The notes below the pieces were generated by a model. That model saw only the letters and a list, made by a program, of their open reading frames with translations, did no database searches and was not told the DNA's origin. The position numbers and the translations under genes are program-made. DNA of 64,000 bases from Clostridia bacterium (lineage in GTDB: Bacteria > Bacillota > Clostridia > Christensenellales > Aristaeellaceae): contig JAFXQO010000001.1 in the NCBI GenBank assembly GCA_017527065.1, forward strand, positions 62,001 through 126,000. The letters run 5' to 3'. Positions 17,292 to 24,232 of the stretch are shown in pieces. The stretch's first letter is position 1. Each line of letters begins with the position of its first letter.

Positions 17292-19091
17292 ATGCGCACG
17301 CTGCACTGCAACACGGCGGTTATCGGCGCGGGGGCGGCGGGGCTGAACGCGGCGGATGAATTGAAAAGGCTGGGCGTGGACGCATTGCTGCTGTGCGACG
17401 ATTTCAAGGCCGGAACCAGCCGCAACGCCGGGAGCGACAAGCAGACCTATTACAAGCTGGGCATGAGCGGCGCGGGCGCGGAGTCGGTGCGGGAAATGGC
17501 CGAATCGTTCTATGCGGGCGGCGGCATGCACGGAGATATCGCCTACGCCATGGCGGCGCTCTCGGCGCGGAGCTTCATGAAGCTGGCGCTTTTGGGCGTG
17601 CCCTTTCCGCACAACGAGTGGGGCGAGTTCGTGGGGTACCAGACCGACCACGACCTCACGCAGCGCGCCACCTCGGCGGGGCCGCTCACCAGCAAGATGA
17701 TGGCCGAGGCGCTGGCGGAATCCGTGAAGGACCGGGGCGTGCGGCGGGAGGACGGATTGAGCCTTCTCTCCATCCTCACGGACGGCGAAAACCGGGCCGT
17801 AGGCGCGCTGATGCACGACGGGAAGGATTTCGTTCTGGTCAACGCGCGAAACATCGTGCTCTGCACGGGCGGCGCGGCCTTGGCCTACGGGCGCGTGGTG
17901 TTTCCCGCCTCGCAGCGCGGGGCGAGCGGCGCGGCCATCCGCGCGGGCGCGGCCACGAATAACCTGTGCTACTGGCAGTACGGCCTGGCATCGGTCAAGG
18001 TGCGCTGGAACGTGTCCGGCAGCTATCAGCAGGCCGTGCCGAGTTATACAGACGGGCGGGGCGAGTTCCTTTTGCCCTTCTTCAAAGACCGCGGCGACAT
18101 GCTCGATTCGGTGTTTTTGAAGGGGTACCAGTGGCCCTTCGACGCGCGGAAGATGGCCGGTTCCTCCCGGGTGGACATGGCCGTGGCCGCGCTGAACGCC
18201 GACGGCGGGCACGCCTACATGGACTTCACCCGCGAGCCGGAGGGCGGCGCGCTCTCCGGCCTGGGCGCGGAGGCGCTCACCTATCTTGAGAACTGCGGCG
18301 CGCTGCAGAACACGCCCATCGGGCGGCTGGCCGCGATCAATCAGAAGGCCGTCGATTTCTACGCCTCCCACGGCATCGACCTGCATCGGGAGCCGCTGGA
18401 GGTGGCCGTGTGCGCGCAGCACTCGAACGGCGGCCTGCTGATCGACCGCTGGTGGCGCACCACGGTGGAGGGACTGTACGCGGCGGGGGAGTGCGCGGGC
18501 GCGTTCGGCATGTATCGGCCAGGCGGCAGCGCGCTCAACGAGACGCAGGTGGGCTCCCTGCGGGCGGCCATGCACATCGCCGCGCACACGGGCAAAGAGC
18601 CGGCGCGCGGCGATGAAGAGTTCGAGGCGCTGGCCGATCGCGACCTGCGGGGCGAGCTGGCCTTCTTCACCCGCGCGGGGGAAAAGGGCCGGGCGGACGC
18701 CCTCCTGCGGGCGCTCCGCGCGGACATGGACGCTTTCGCCGGGGCCATGCGCGACGCGGAGAAAATGAAAGAGATGCGCGCGCGCGTGACGGCGCTGCTG
18801 GCCGAAGGCATCCCGGGCGAAACGCCCGAAAAGACCGCGGAGCTCCGCGACACGCTGCTCGTCCAGCGGGACGCGCTCTCGGCGATGCTCTGTCAGGCGG
18901 AGTACGCGGGCGAGGCGGGCCACGGCTTCACCGCCCGAGAGGTTTCCAAAGACGCGCCGGACGCCCGGCTGTTCGCCTTCGAGACGCGCGGCGGCGAGAC
19001 GCGGGCCGTGCCGCTTAGACCCCTGCCGGAGGGCGGCGGCTGGTTTGAGGCGGTGTGGCGGCGCTATCTGAACGGAGAGGTGTACGACTGA
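17292..19091 (+). CDS. FAD-binding flavoprotein of the fumarate reductase/succinate dehydrogenase/aspartate oxidase superfamily
   Basis: 599-residue dehydrogenase-type flavoprotein. It has the N-terminal FAD dinucleotide fold (VIGAGAAGLNAA, residues 10-21), a Ser/Arg-rich FAD contact (GTSRNAGSDK) and the C-terminal AGECAGAFGMYRPGGSALNETQVG block that closes the FAD site. There is no signal peptide, haem-binding motif or FMN domain, so it is soluble. The family covers fumarate, aspartate and adenylylsulfate chemistry; the substrate residues here do not clearly match any of these. AAGGAGG precedes the ATG. It sits behind the old yellow enzyme/SDR pair and could supply or take electrons in the same pathway. 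Confidence 0.85.
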   Translation: MRTLHCNTAVIGAGAAGLNAADELKRLGVDALLLCDDFKAGTSRNAGSDKQTYYKLGMSGAGAESVREMAESFYAGGGMHGDIAYAMAALSARSFMKLALLGVPFPHNEWGEFVGYQTDHDLTQRATSAGPLTSKMMAEALAESVKDRGVRREDGLSLLSILTDGENRAVGALMHDGKDFVLVNARNIVLCTGGAALAYGRVVFPASQRGASGAAIRAGAATNNLCYWQYGLASVKVRWNVSGSYQQAVPSYTDGRGEFLLPFFKDRGDMLDSVFLKGYQWPFDARKMAGSSRVDMAVAALNADGGHAYMDFTREPEGGALSGLGAEALTYLENCGALQNTPIGRLAAINQKAVDFYASHGIDLHREPLEVAVCAQHSNGGLLIDRWWRTTVEGLYAAGECAGAFGMYRPGGSALNETQVGSLRAAMHIAAHTGKEPARGDEEFEALADRDLRGELAFFTRAGEKGRADALLRALRADMDAFAGAMRDAEKMKEMRARVTALLAEGIPGETPEKTAELRDTLLVQRDALSAMLCQAEYAGEAGHGFTAREVSKDAPDARLFAFETRGGETRAVPLRPLPEGGGWFEAVWRRYLNGEVYD

Positions 19092-19095
19092 CGCG

Positions 19096-19398
19096 ATGAA
19101 CGGAAAGAAAATCGGCCTGGCGGCGCTGGCGGTCGTTCTGGGGCTGGCGCTGCTCCTGCTGCTGGCGGGCGCGTTTCAGAATCTGCTGATCGTGGGCGCG
19201 CGGCTGGCGCAGGGCATCGGCGACACCGTCGTGCCGGATGAGGAACAGGAGACCGGTTGGGATGAGGCGGAGCCTTCCGCCGCGCCCGCGGCCACCTGGC
19301 CGCCGGGCGACGATCCTTCCTGGAGCGAGGACATGCCGCTGGCGCCCGTCGACAAGACGGCGGACGAGCTGGCGGAGGAAATGAAAGGCAGCAAATAA
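19096..19398 (+). CDS. Small single-pass membrane protein, unknown function
   Basis: 100 residues: one hydrophobic helix (about 6-28) and an acidic, Pro-rich tail (EPSAAPAATWPPGDDPSW) that is probably extracytoplasmic or disordered. It follows the flavoprotein by four bases with only a weak, distant GAGAGG as ribosome site, so it is probably translated by coupling. No family recognised. It could anchor a partner at the membrane. Confidence 0.6.
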   Translation: MNGKKIGLAALAVVLGLALLLLLAGAFQNLLIVGARLAQGIGDTVVPDEEQETGWDEAEPSAAPAATWPPGDDPSWSEDMPLAPVDKTADELAEEMKGSK

Positions 19399-19415
19399 CG
19401 AATCCGGAGGCAAGT

Positions 19416-20129
19416 ATGAGCAGACTGGGCGATACGATCCGCGCGGCCCGCGTCAAGGCCGGCATGACGGCGAAGGCGCTGGGCAAAAAATGCGGCGTGG
19501 CGGAATCCTTTATCAACGAGGTGGAGCAGGGCACGAAGATCGTGTCCGACGAGCAGGCGCAGCGCATATTGAAGGTGCTGGGCGTGAAAAATCCCATTTC
19601 CACGGAGCTGGAGGTGGCGGCGGAGCCGGACGTGCCTCTGCGCCCCAGGCCCCGGCCCTACGTCATTCCGGTGAAAAAGCCGGAGGAGAAGGTGACGAAG
19701 GAGGAGCAGGAGGCGACCCAGGCCAGCGCCGACGCCTGGCTGGACGCGTTGGGCGGCGTGGTGAAGCGCGTGCCCATCATGGACAAGGACGGCGTGGTCA
19801 TCGACCACCGGCTGATGCCGGTCATCGGCGGCAAGATCGAAGGCGGCCATCCGGACAAGGTGCTCTTTTTCCGCATGGAGGACAACTCCATGCGGGGCTT
19901 CCGGGTGTTCGCCGGCGACCTGCTCTTGACCGTGCCCGCCGCCGTGCCGGTGGACGACGCCATCATGCTCCTGCAGATGGACGGGCGGCGCGTGGTGCGC
20001 AAGATCAAGAAGCAGGACGGCGGCAAGCTCCTCCTGCAGAGCTACGAATACGAGTTCGAGGGTCAGGTCGTGGCGCTGAAGGACGCGCTGGTGCTGGGCC
20101 GCTGCGTGCGGCTGGAGAGGGCGCTGTAG
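19416..20129 (+). CDS. XRE-type HTH regulator with C-terminal S24/LexA-like domain
   Basis: 237 residues: an N-terminal Cro/CI-type helix-turn-helix (about 4-58, GDTIRAARVKAGMTAKALGK), a Pro/Glu-rich linker, and a C-terminal S24-like beta fold (about 130-235). The LexA-type dyad seems present: S158 in DNSMRG and K196 in VRKIKK, 38 residues apart, close to the 37 of LexA and UmuD. No obvious Ala-Gly cleavage site is seen, although an LGG lies before the fold. GGAGG precedes the ATG. By position it may regulate the redox genes upstream. Confidence 0.78.
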   Translation: MSRLGDTIRAARVKAGMTAKALGKKCGVAESFINEVEQGTKIVSDEQAQRILKVLGVKNPISTELEVAAEPDVPLRPRPRPYVIPVKKPEEKVTKEEQEATQASADAWLDALGGVVKRVPIMDKDGVVIDHRLMPVIGGKIEGGHPDKVLFFRMEDNSMRGFRVFAGDLLLTVPAAVPVDDAIMLLQMDGRRVVRKIKKQDGGKLLLQSYEYEFEGQVVALKDALVLGRCVRLERAL

Positions 20130-20132
20130 GAA

Positions 20133-20279
20133 AATGGGGAATCGGGAAGGCGAACGAGGAGCGCGCCAGTGGCGCGAACAGCGACGAGCGAGCCCAATGA
20201 GCAAGGGAGTGTGCGCGCGAAGCGTGCAGGCGACCATTGCGAATTGAATGGCGCAGCGAAGCGAGCAGTGGAATTGAGG
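20133..20279 (+). repeat. 147-bp direct repeat, family A, copy 2
   Basis: Second copy of the repeat at 17102-17248, same length and orientation. The pair brackets the flavoprotein, small membrane protein and S24-regulator genes exactly, at a 3,031-bp period. Confidence 0.93.
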
Positions 20280-20290
20280 AGGCGGGCGCT

Positions 20291-21001
20291 GTGAAACGGC
20301 CGAAGATGATCCTGTTCGATTACGGCGGCACAATTTTGCGGGAGCCGGATTGCGACTTCCTGCGGGGGGAGCGGGCCGTCTTTGAGCACGTGGTCAAAAA
20401 CCCGCGCGGCCTGACGCCGGAGGACATGAGCCGCTTCGAGACGCGGCTTTACCGCGAGTGGGACGCGGCGCGCAAGCTGGGCTTTGAGCCGGGGGAGCTG
20501 CAGCCGCTTCGCTTCAAGTATGAATTCAACGAAATAGAGCTGGACGTGTCCCTGGCCGAGGCGGAAAACATACTCTGGGACAACGCGAGTCCTCTGACCG
20601 AGGACTGCCGCACGCCGCATATCCTTGAGGCGCTGGACGCGCTGCGCCGGTCAGGCGTCCGCAGCGGCGTGGTCAGCAACATCGGCTGGTCGGCCGCGGC
20701 CCTGCGGCGGCGGATCGACCTGCTGCTGCCGGATAACGGGTTCGAGTTCGTCATCGCTTCCTGCGCCTACGGCATCCGCAAGCCGGACAGGCGGCTGTTC
20801 GACCTGGCGCTGAGGAAGGCGCAGCTGCCGCCCGAGGACGTCTGGTTCTGCGGCGACACCTTCGAGACGGACATCGTGGGCGCCGCCGCCGCGGGGTTGA
20901 CGCCCGTGTTCTACGCGCCGGGCGGCGATCCGCGCGAAGGCGAGGCTCCGCAGCACGCGGTCATCACGGACTTGGAACAACTCGTTGAAATGATAGGATA
21001 A
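20291..21001 (+). CDS. HAD-superfamily hydrolase with altered first motif (DYGGT)
   Basis: 236-residue HAD phosphatase-like protein with an alpha-helical cap. Motif I reads FDYGGTI: the nucleophile Asp (residue 8) is kept, but the general acid/base Asp two residues on is Gly. Motif II is SNIGWSA, motif III a Lys in GIRKPD, and motif IV FCGDTFETDIVGA. Loss of the second Asp is known in phosphonatase-like and some other HAD branches and usually changes or weakens phosphatase chemistry. GTG start with a GGAGG-like site inside the end of the family A repeat. A terminator follows. Confidence 0.83.
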   Translation: MKRPKMILFDYGGTILREPDCDFLRGERAVFEHVVKNPRGLTPEDMSRFETRLYREWDAARKLGFEPGELQPLRFKYEFNEIELDVSLAEAENILWDNASPLTEDCRTPHILEALDALRRSGVRSGVVSNIGWSAAALRRRIDLLLPDNGFEFVIASCAYGIRKPDRRLFDLALRKAQLPPEDVWFCGDTFETDIVGAAAAGLTPVFYAPGGDPREGEAPQHAVITDLEQLVEMIG

Positions 21002-21013
21002 GGGCGAAATAAG

Positions 21014-21051
21014 CAGAGCTGCTTCATTAAGTGAAACAGCTCTGGTTTTTT
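21014..21051 (+). terminator. Intrinsic terminator, bidirectional, overlapping the end of the convergent HAD gene
   Basis: 13-bp stem with one mismatch (21014-21026 with 21032-21044), loop TTAAG, then GTTTTTT. The last codons and stop of the minus-strand gene ending at 21027 lie inside the hairpin. Confidence 0.88.
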
Positions 21052-21872
21052 ATAATCGCTTCGATCACCTTCGCCGCCCCGTCGTGCTCGTTGTCCTCCG
21101 TGACGAAGCGGCAGGCCCGCTTGACCTCTTCCGTGGCGTTGCCCATGGCCACGGCCGCGCCCGCGGCGCGGAGGAGTCCCAGGTCGTTGCCGTCGTCGCC
21201 GACGGCGAGGGTGTCGGCGCGATCGACGCCGAGGGACGCCGCCAGGTCGAGGAAGGCCAGGCCCTTGTCCGCCTCCGGGTGGCCGATCTCCAGGTTCAGG
21301 CCGCGGTTGCCGCGGGTGGTCACGACGCTGAGGCCCGGCCAGCCGGCCATCTCGGCGGCCATGGCGCGGTGCGCGACCTCGTCGTTTGTGTCGACGCAGA
21401 TGTTCTCGATGCCGTTCTCGTCCCCGTCGATCAGGGCGAGAAGGTCGTCGCAGGCACGGCGGCTGGCGAGGCCGTAGGCCAGGTTGCCGCGCTCCCGGTA
21501 TTCTTCCATCAGCGCGTCGTAGTAGGGGCGCTGGCCGTAGCCCAGCCCGCCGGTGAAGGCGGTCACGCCCAGGCCCCGCCGGAGGGCGGCGGCCGCGATG
21601 GCCTTCGCCGCGTCCTTCGGGATGTACCGCCCCCGCAGCAGCGCGTCTGTTCCGGCGTCGTGGGTGGTGGCGCCGTTGGAGGCGATGACGTAGGCCACGG
21701 CGGCGAGGCGGATGTTCTCCGTGACGCCGCGAAGGGGGCGGCCGGTGACATAGGCCACGAATATGCCCGCGCGCGCCGCCGCCTCGATGGCCTCGCGGGT
21801 GCGCGGGGTGAGCCGCTTCGCGCGGTTGAGCAGCGTGCCGTCGATGTCCAGGCCGATGAGCTTCACGGGCAT
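21027..21872 (-). CDS. Cof-type HAD-IIB phosphatase
   Basis: 281-residue sugar-phosphate or nucleotide phosphatase-like protein with all HAD motifs: GLDIDGTLL (residues 7-15), the VTGR motif II, a Lys in motif III (HPEADKGLA) and AVGDDGNDLGLL motif IV; the C2B cap lies between motifs II and III. Substrates of Cof-type enzymes are broad and cannot be told from sequence. The start follows GGAGGAGAGCCC. It ends inside the shared terminator hairpin and lies 13 bases downstream of the PopT-like gene, so it is probably in the same transcript. Confidence 0.93.
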   Translation of the reverse strand: MPVKLIGLDIDGTLLNRAKRLTPRTREAIEAAARAGIFVAYVTGRPLRGVTENIRLAAVAYVIASNGATTHDAGTDALLRGRYIPKDAAKAIAAAALRRGLGVTAFTGGLGYGQRPYYDALMEEYRERGNLAYGLASRRACDDLLALIDGDENGIENICVDTNDEVAHRAMAAEMAGWPGLSVVTTRGNRGLNLEIGHPEADKGLAFLDLAASLGVDRADTLAVGDDGNDLGLLRAAGAAVAMGNATEEVKRACRFVTEDNEHDGAAKVIEAIIKNQSCFT

Positions 21873-21885
21873 GGGCTCTCCTCCC

Positions 21886-22764
21886 TCATTCGGAGATGCG
21901 GTTGCACAGGGTGATGGCCGCGAAGCCCACGACCACCATCAGGATGGGCCAGAAGGCCAGCATCTGGCTCCAGCCGGGGAAGATGCACAGAATCGAACCC
22001 AGCACGAAGCCCAATATGGCGGCGTAAGACGGGCGCTTGAATTTCTTAAGCAGCCACTTGATGAGCTTGGCCACGGTGAACAGCCCGATGACGCAGCCCA
22101 GGCCGAAGGGAACGAGCACAAGGAAGTTCAGGTCGGCCACGGCGGTGATGATGGTCTCGTAGAAGCCGATGAGCAGCATCACGAAGGAGCCGCTGATGCC
22201 GGGAATGATCATGGTGGTCACGGCGATCACGCCGTAGACGATATACAGCAGCGTGTCGAGCAGGCTGAACCCGCCGCCCGCCCCGCCCGCGGCGGCTTTC
22301 GCGGCGGCCTTGGCCGCTTCCTTGGCCTCGTTGGTGCTGGCGGTGGAGAGGGCCATGGGGATCATGAGGGCGAAGGTCACGATCAGGGGGATGATGTTGC
22401 CCGCGTTGAATACCCACTTGCTCTTGCCGGTGCGCTTGCTCTTCTTTTTGAAGGCGAAGCCCGCGATGATGGGGATGCTGCCCAGGATCACGCCGATGAA
22501 GAAGGCGTTCGCCTCGGCGGCGTGGTTCACCAGCACCCATTTCATCAGCTTGCCGAAGGCCAGTATGCCCACCACCGCGCCCGCGCCGAACACGGCCACG
22601 AAGGGGAGCTCCTTCTTGAAATCCTTGCGGATGTTCGCAATGAGGTTGATGAGGCGCTCGTACACGCCGAACACGACGGCCATGGTGCCGCCGCTCACCC
22701 CGGGAATGACGTTCGCCAGGCCGAACACGACGCCCGCGATGAAATTATAAAGATGGTGAAGCAT
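21886..22764 (-). CDS. popT: DUF368 membrane protein, PopT-type polyprenyl-phosphate transporter
   Basis: 292-residue polytopic protein with the two glycine/proline half-motifs of DUF368: ANVIPGVSGGT (about residues 18-28) and MIIPGISGSF in the second half, which suggest inverted repeat halves. DUF368 proteins (PopT) return undecaprenyl phosphate across the membrane for reuse in wall and surface polymer synthesis. The frame opens earlier, but the ATG at 22764 follows AGGAGG and begins the first helix. It has a consensus promoter and is divergent from an ECF sigma/anti-sigma operon. A Gly/Ala-rich loop near residue 160 looks like an insertion. Confidence 0.88.
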   Translation of the reverse strand: MLHHLYNFIAGVVFGLANVIPGVSGGTMAVVFGVYERLINLIANIRKDFKKELPFVAVFGAGAVVGILAFGKLMKWVLVNHAAEANAFFIGVILGSIPIIAGFAFKKKSKRTGKSKWVFNAGNIIPLIVTFALMIPMALSTASTNEAKEAAKAAAKAAAGGAGGGFSLLDTLLYIVYGVIAVTTMIIPGISGSFVMLLIGFYETIITAVADLNFLVLVPFGLGCVIGLFTVAKLIKWLLKKFKRPSYAAILGFVLGSILCIFPGWSQMLAFWPILMVVVGFAAITLCNRISE

Positions 22765-22801
22765 GGTCTTCCTCCTGAACGGTTGAAATGATTTCCCGTT
22801 T

Positions 22802-22830
22802 AATATAGCGGAGCGGCGGCGCGCTGTCAA
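22802..22830 (-). promoter_or_regulatory. Sigma-A promoter of popT
   Basis: On the minus strand TTGACA (22825-22830), 17-bp spacer, TATATT (22802-22807). Confidence 0.85.
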
Positions 22831-22887
22831 GGATTATTGAATCAAGATTGCGCATATTTTTGTCTCTGTGATTTACGGAAACTTAAC

Positions 22888-22913
22888 TGTAACGAATCGG
22901 GCGTTGGCCCGTC
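22888..22913 (+). promoter_or_regulatory. ECF-type (SigM/SigX-like) autoregulatory promoter
   Basis: TGTAAC (22888-22893), 16-bp spacer, CGTC (22910-22913), matching the extracytoplasmic-function promoter pattern of Bacillus SigM/W/X. It lies directly upstream of the ECF sigma gene, so positive autoregulation is likely. Confidence 0.75.
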
Positions 22914-22947
22914 TAACCGGTGTGAAAGGCAGAAAGGAGGCGCGCGC

Positions 22948-23433
22948 ATGATTGACGAGCGGGGCGAAAAGCTGTACGAAGCCTGTTACATGCGGGTGTT
23001 CTCCTACGCCATGACGCTTTCGGGCAGCCGGGCGCAGGCGGAGGAACTCACGCAGGAGGCCTTCTTCCGGGCCATCTCGAAGCGAAGCGGCTTCCGGGGC
23101 GATTCGGACGAGGCGACCTGGCTGTGCGCCATCGTCAAAAACCTGTTCCTCGATGAAAAGCGGCGCGAGAGCCGGCGCGCGCCGATGCCGGAGGAACTGC
23201 CCGACCCGGCCCGGGGCGTGGAGCAGACGGCCGTGGAGCGGGACGCGTCATTCCGCATCCACAAGGCGCTGCACGCGCTGGAGGAGCCGTACAGGGAAGT
23301 GTTTGAGCTGAGGATATTCGGCGAGCTGAGCTTCCAGGACATCGGATCCATCTTCGGAAGGACCGAGAACTGGGCCAGGGTGACATACCACCGGGCGAAG
23401 CTCAAGCTGCAGGAAAGGATGAGTGAGAAATGA
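22948..23433 (+). CDS. RNA polymerase sigma-70 factor, ECF subfamily
   Basis: 161-residue alternative sigma factor. Region 2 spans about residues 8-75 (YMRVFSYAMTLSGSRAQAEELTQEAFFRA with the AWL-like DEATWLCAIVKNLF core) and region 4 about 105-155 (LEEPYREVFELRIFGELSFQDIG...VTYHRAKLKL). The frame is open from 22837, but the ATG at 22948 lies seven bases after AAAGGAGG. It overlaps the downstream anti-sigma gene by four bases. An ECF-type promoter upstream suggests autoregulation. A cell-envelope stress role fits the divergent PopT gene but is inferred. Confidence 0.93.
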   Translation: MIDERGEKLYEACYMRVFSYAMTLSGSRAQAEELTQEAFFRAISKRSGFRGDSDEATWLCAIVKNLFLDEKRRESRRAPMPEELPDPARGVEQTAVERDASFRIHKALHALEEPYREVFELRIFGELSFQDIGSIFGRTENWARVTYHRAKLKLQERMSEK

Positions 23434-24170
23434 AAACCGATTGCGAAGTGATCCGCGACCTTCTGCCGCTCTACGCGGACGAGGCGTGCAGCGGCAAGAG
23501 CCGCGAGCTGGTGGACGAGCACCTGGGCGAGTGCCCGGCCTGTCGGGATATGCTGGAAAAGCTCCGCGCCACGGAGCTCGAAAGCGGCCTGAAGCGCGAA
23601 AAGACGACGGTCATCGACTACGCCATGCGGCAGTTCAGGCGGCGCTCCGCCACGGTGGGCTTGCTGGTCACGGTGCTGATCATGATTCCGCTCGCGCTGA
23701 TTTTGATGAGGAGCTTCCTGGTCAACCTGCAGACTGATTGGATTTATATCGTACTGGCGTCCATGCTCGTTCTGGCTTCGGTGATCGCCGTGCCGATCCT
23801 GGTGCGGGAAGACAAGCTGTTCTGGACGTTCTGCGCCTTCACGGCCAGCCTCATGGTGCTGCTGTTCGTCACGTGCCTCTACGTTCATGGCGACTGGTTC
23901 TGGATCGCCTCCAGCGCCACGCTGTTCGGCCTGGCGGTGGCGTTCCTGCCCGCCCTGGTTCACGCGCGGCCGGTGAAGCGGCTGATCGGAAACAGCAACA
24001 AAGCGCTGATCGTGGTCAGCATCGACGCCGCCCTGTTCCTGAACATGCTGAATATGATCCGGGCCGAAGGCTGTTTGACGCCCAGCGTGGCGCTGTTCAC
24101 GCTGCTCGAGCTCGCCGGTGTGGCGTTTGTCGCCATTGAGATCATCCGGAGAACAGGAAAAAAGGAATAG
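23430..24170 (+). CDS. Zinc-finger anti-sigma factor with multiple membrane helices
   Basis: 246 residues. The N-terminal anti-sigma zinc finger carries Cys5 and the H-x3-C-x2-C cluster in DEHLGECPACRDM (about residues 31-40), preceded by IRDLLPLYADEACS, which is typical of clostridial zf-HC2 proteins. About six to seven membrane helices follow instead of a single anchor, with no large extracytoplasmic sensor. It should hold the ECF sigma factor inactive at the membrane until an envelope signal releases it. Start codon overlaps the sigma stop (ATGA). Confidence 0.9.
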   Translation: MKTDCEVIRDLLPLYADEACSGKSRELVDEHLGECPACRDMLEKLRATELESGLKREKTTVIDYAMRQFRRRSATVGLLVTVLIMIPLALILMRSFLVNLQTDWIYIVLASMLVLASVIAVPILVREDKLFWTFCAFTASLMVLLFVTCLYVHGDWFWIASSATLFGLAVAFLPALVHARPVKRLIGNSNKALIVVSIDAALFLNMLNMIRAEGCLTPSVALFTLLELAGVAFVAIEIIRRTGKKE

Positions 24171-24180
24171 AAAACGACAT

Positions 24181-24216
24181 AAGGCGCGGGGGACGAAATC
24201 GTCCTCCGCGCCTTTT
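24181..24216 (+). terminator. Intrinsic terminator between the anti-sigma gene and purB
   Basis: Long stem (about 14-16 bp with one G-T pair, 24181-24216) around an AA loop, ending in TTTT; it lies between convergent genes and may serve both. Confidence 0.8.
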
Positions 24217-24232
24217 CAATATCATGCTTTTA

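Noticed and set aside
16341-18923. 860-codon minus-strand open frame antisense to the SDR and flavoprotein
   Set aside because: Same artefact; the plus-strand genes have ribosome sites and motifs.
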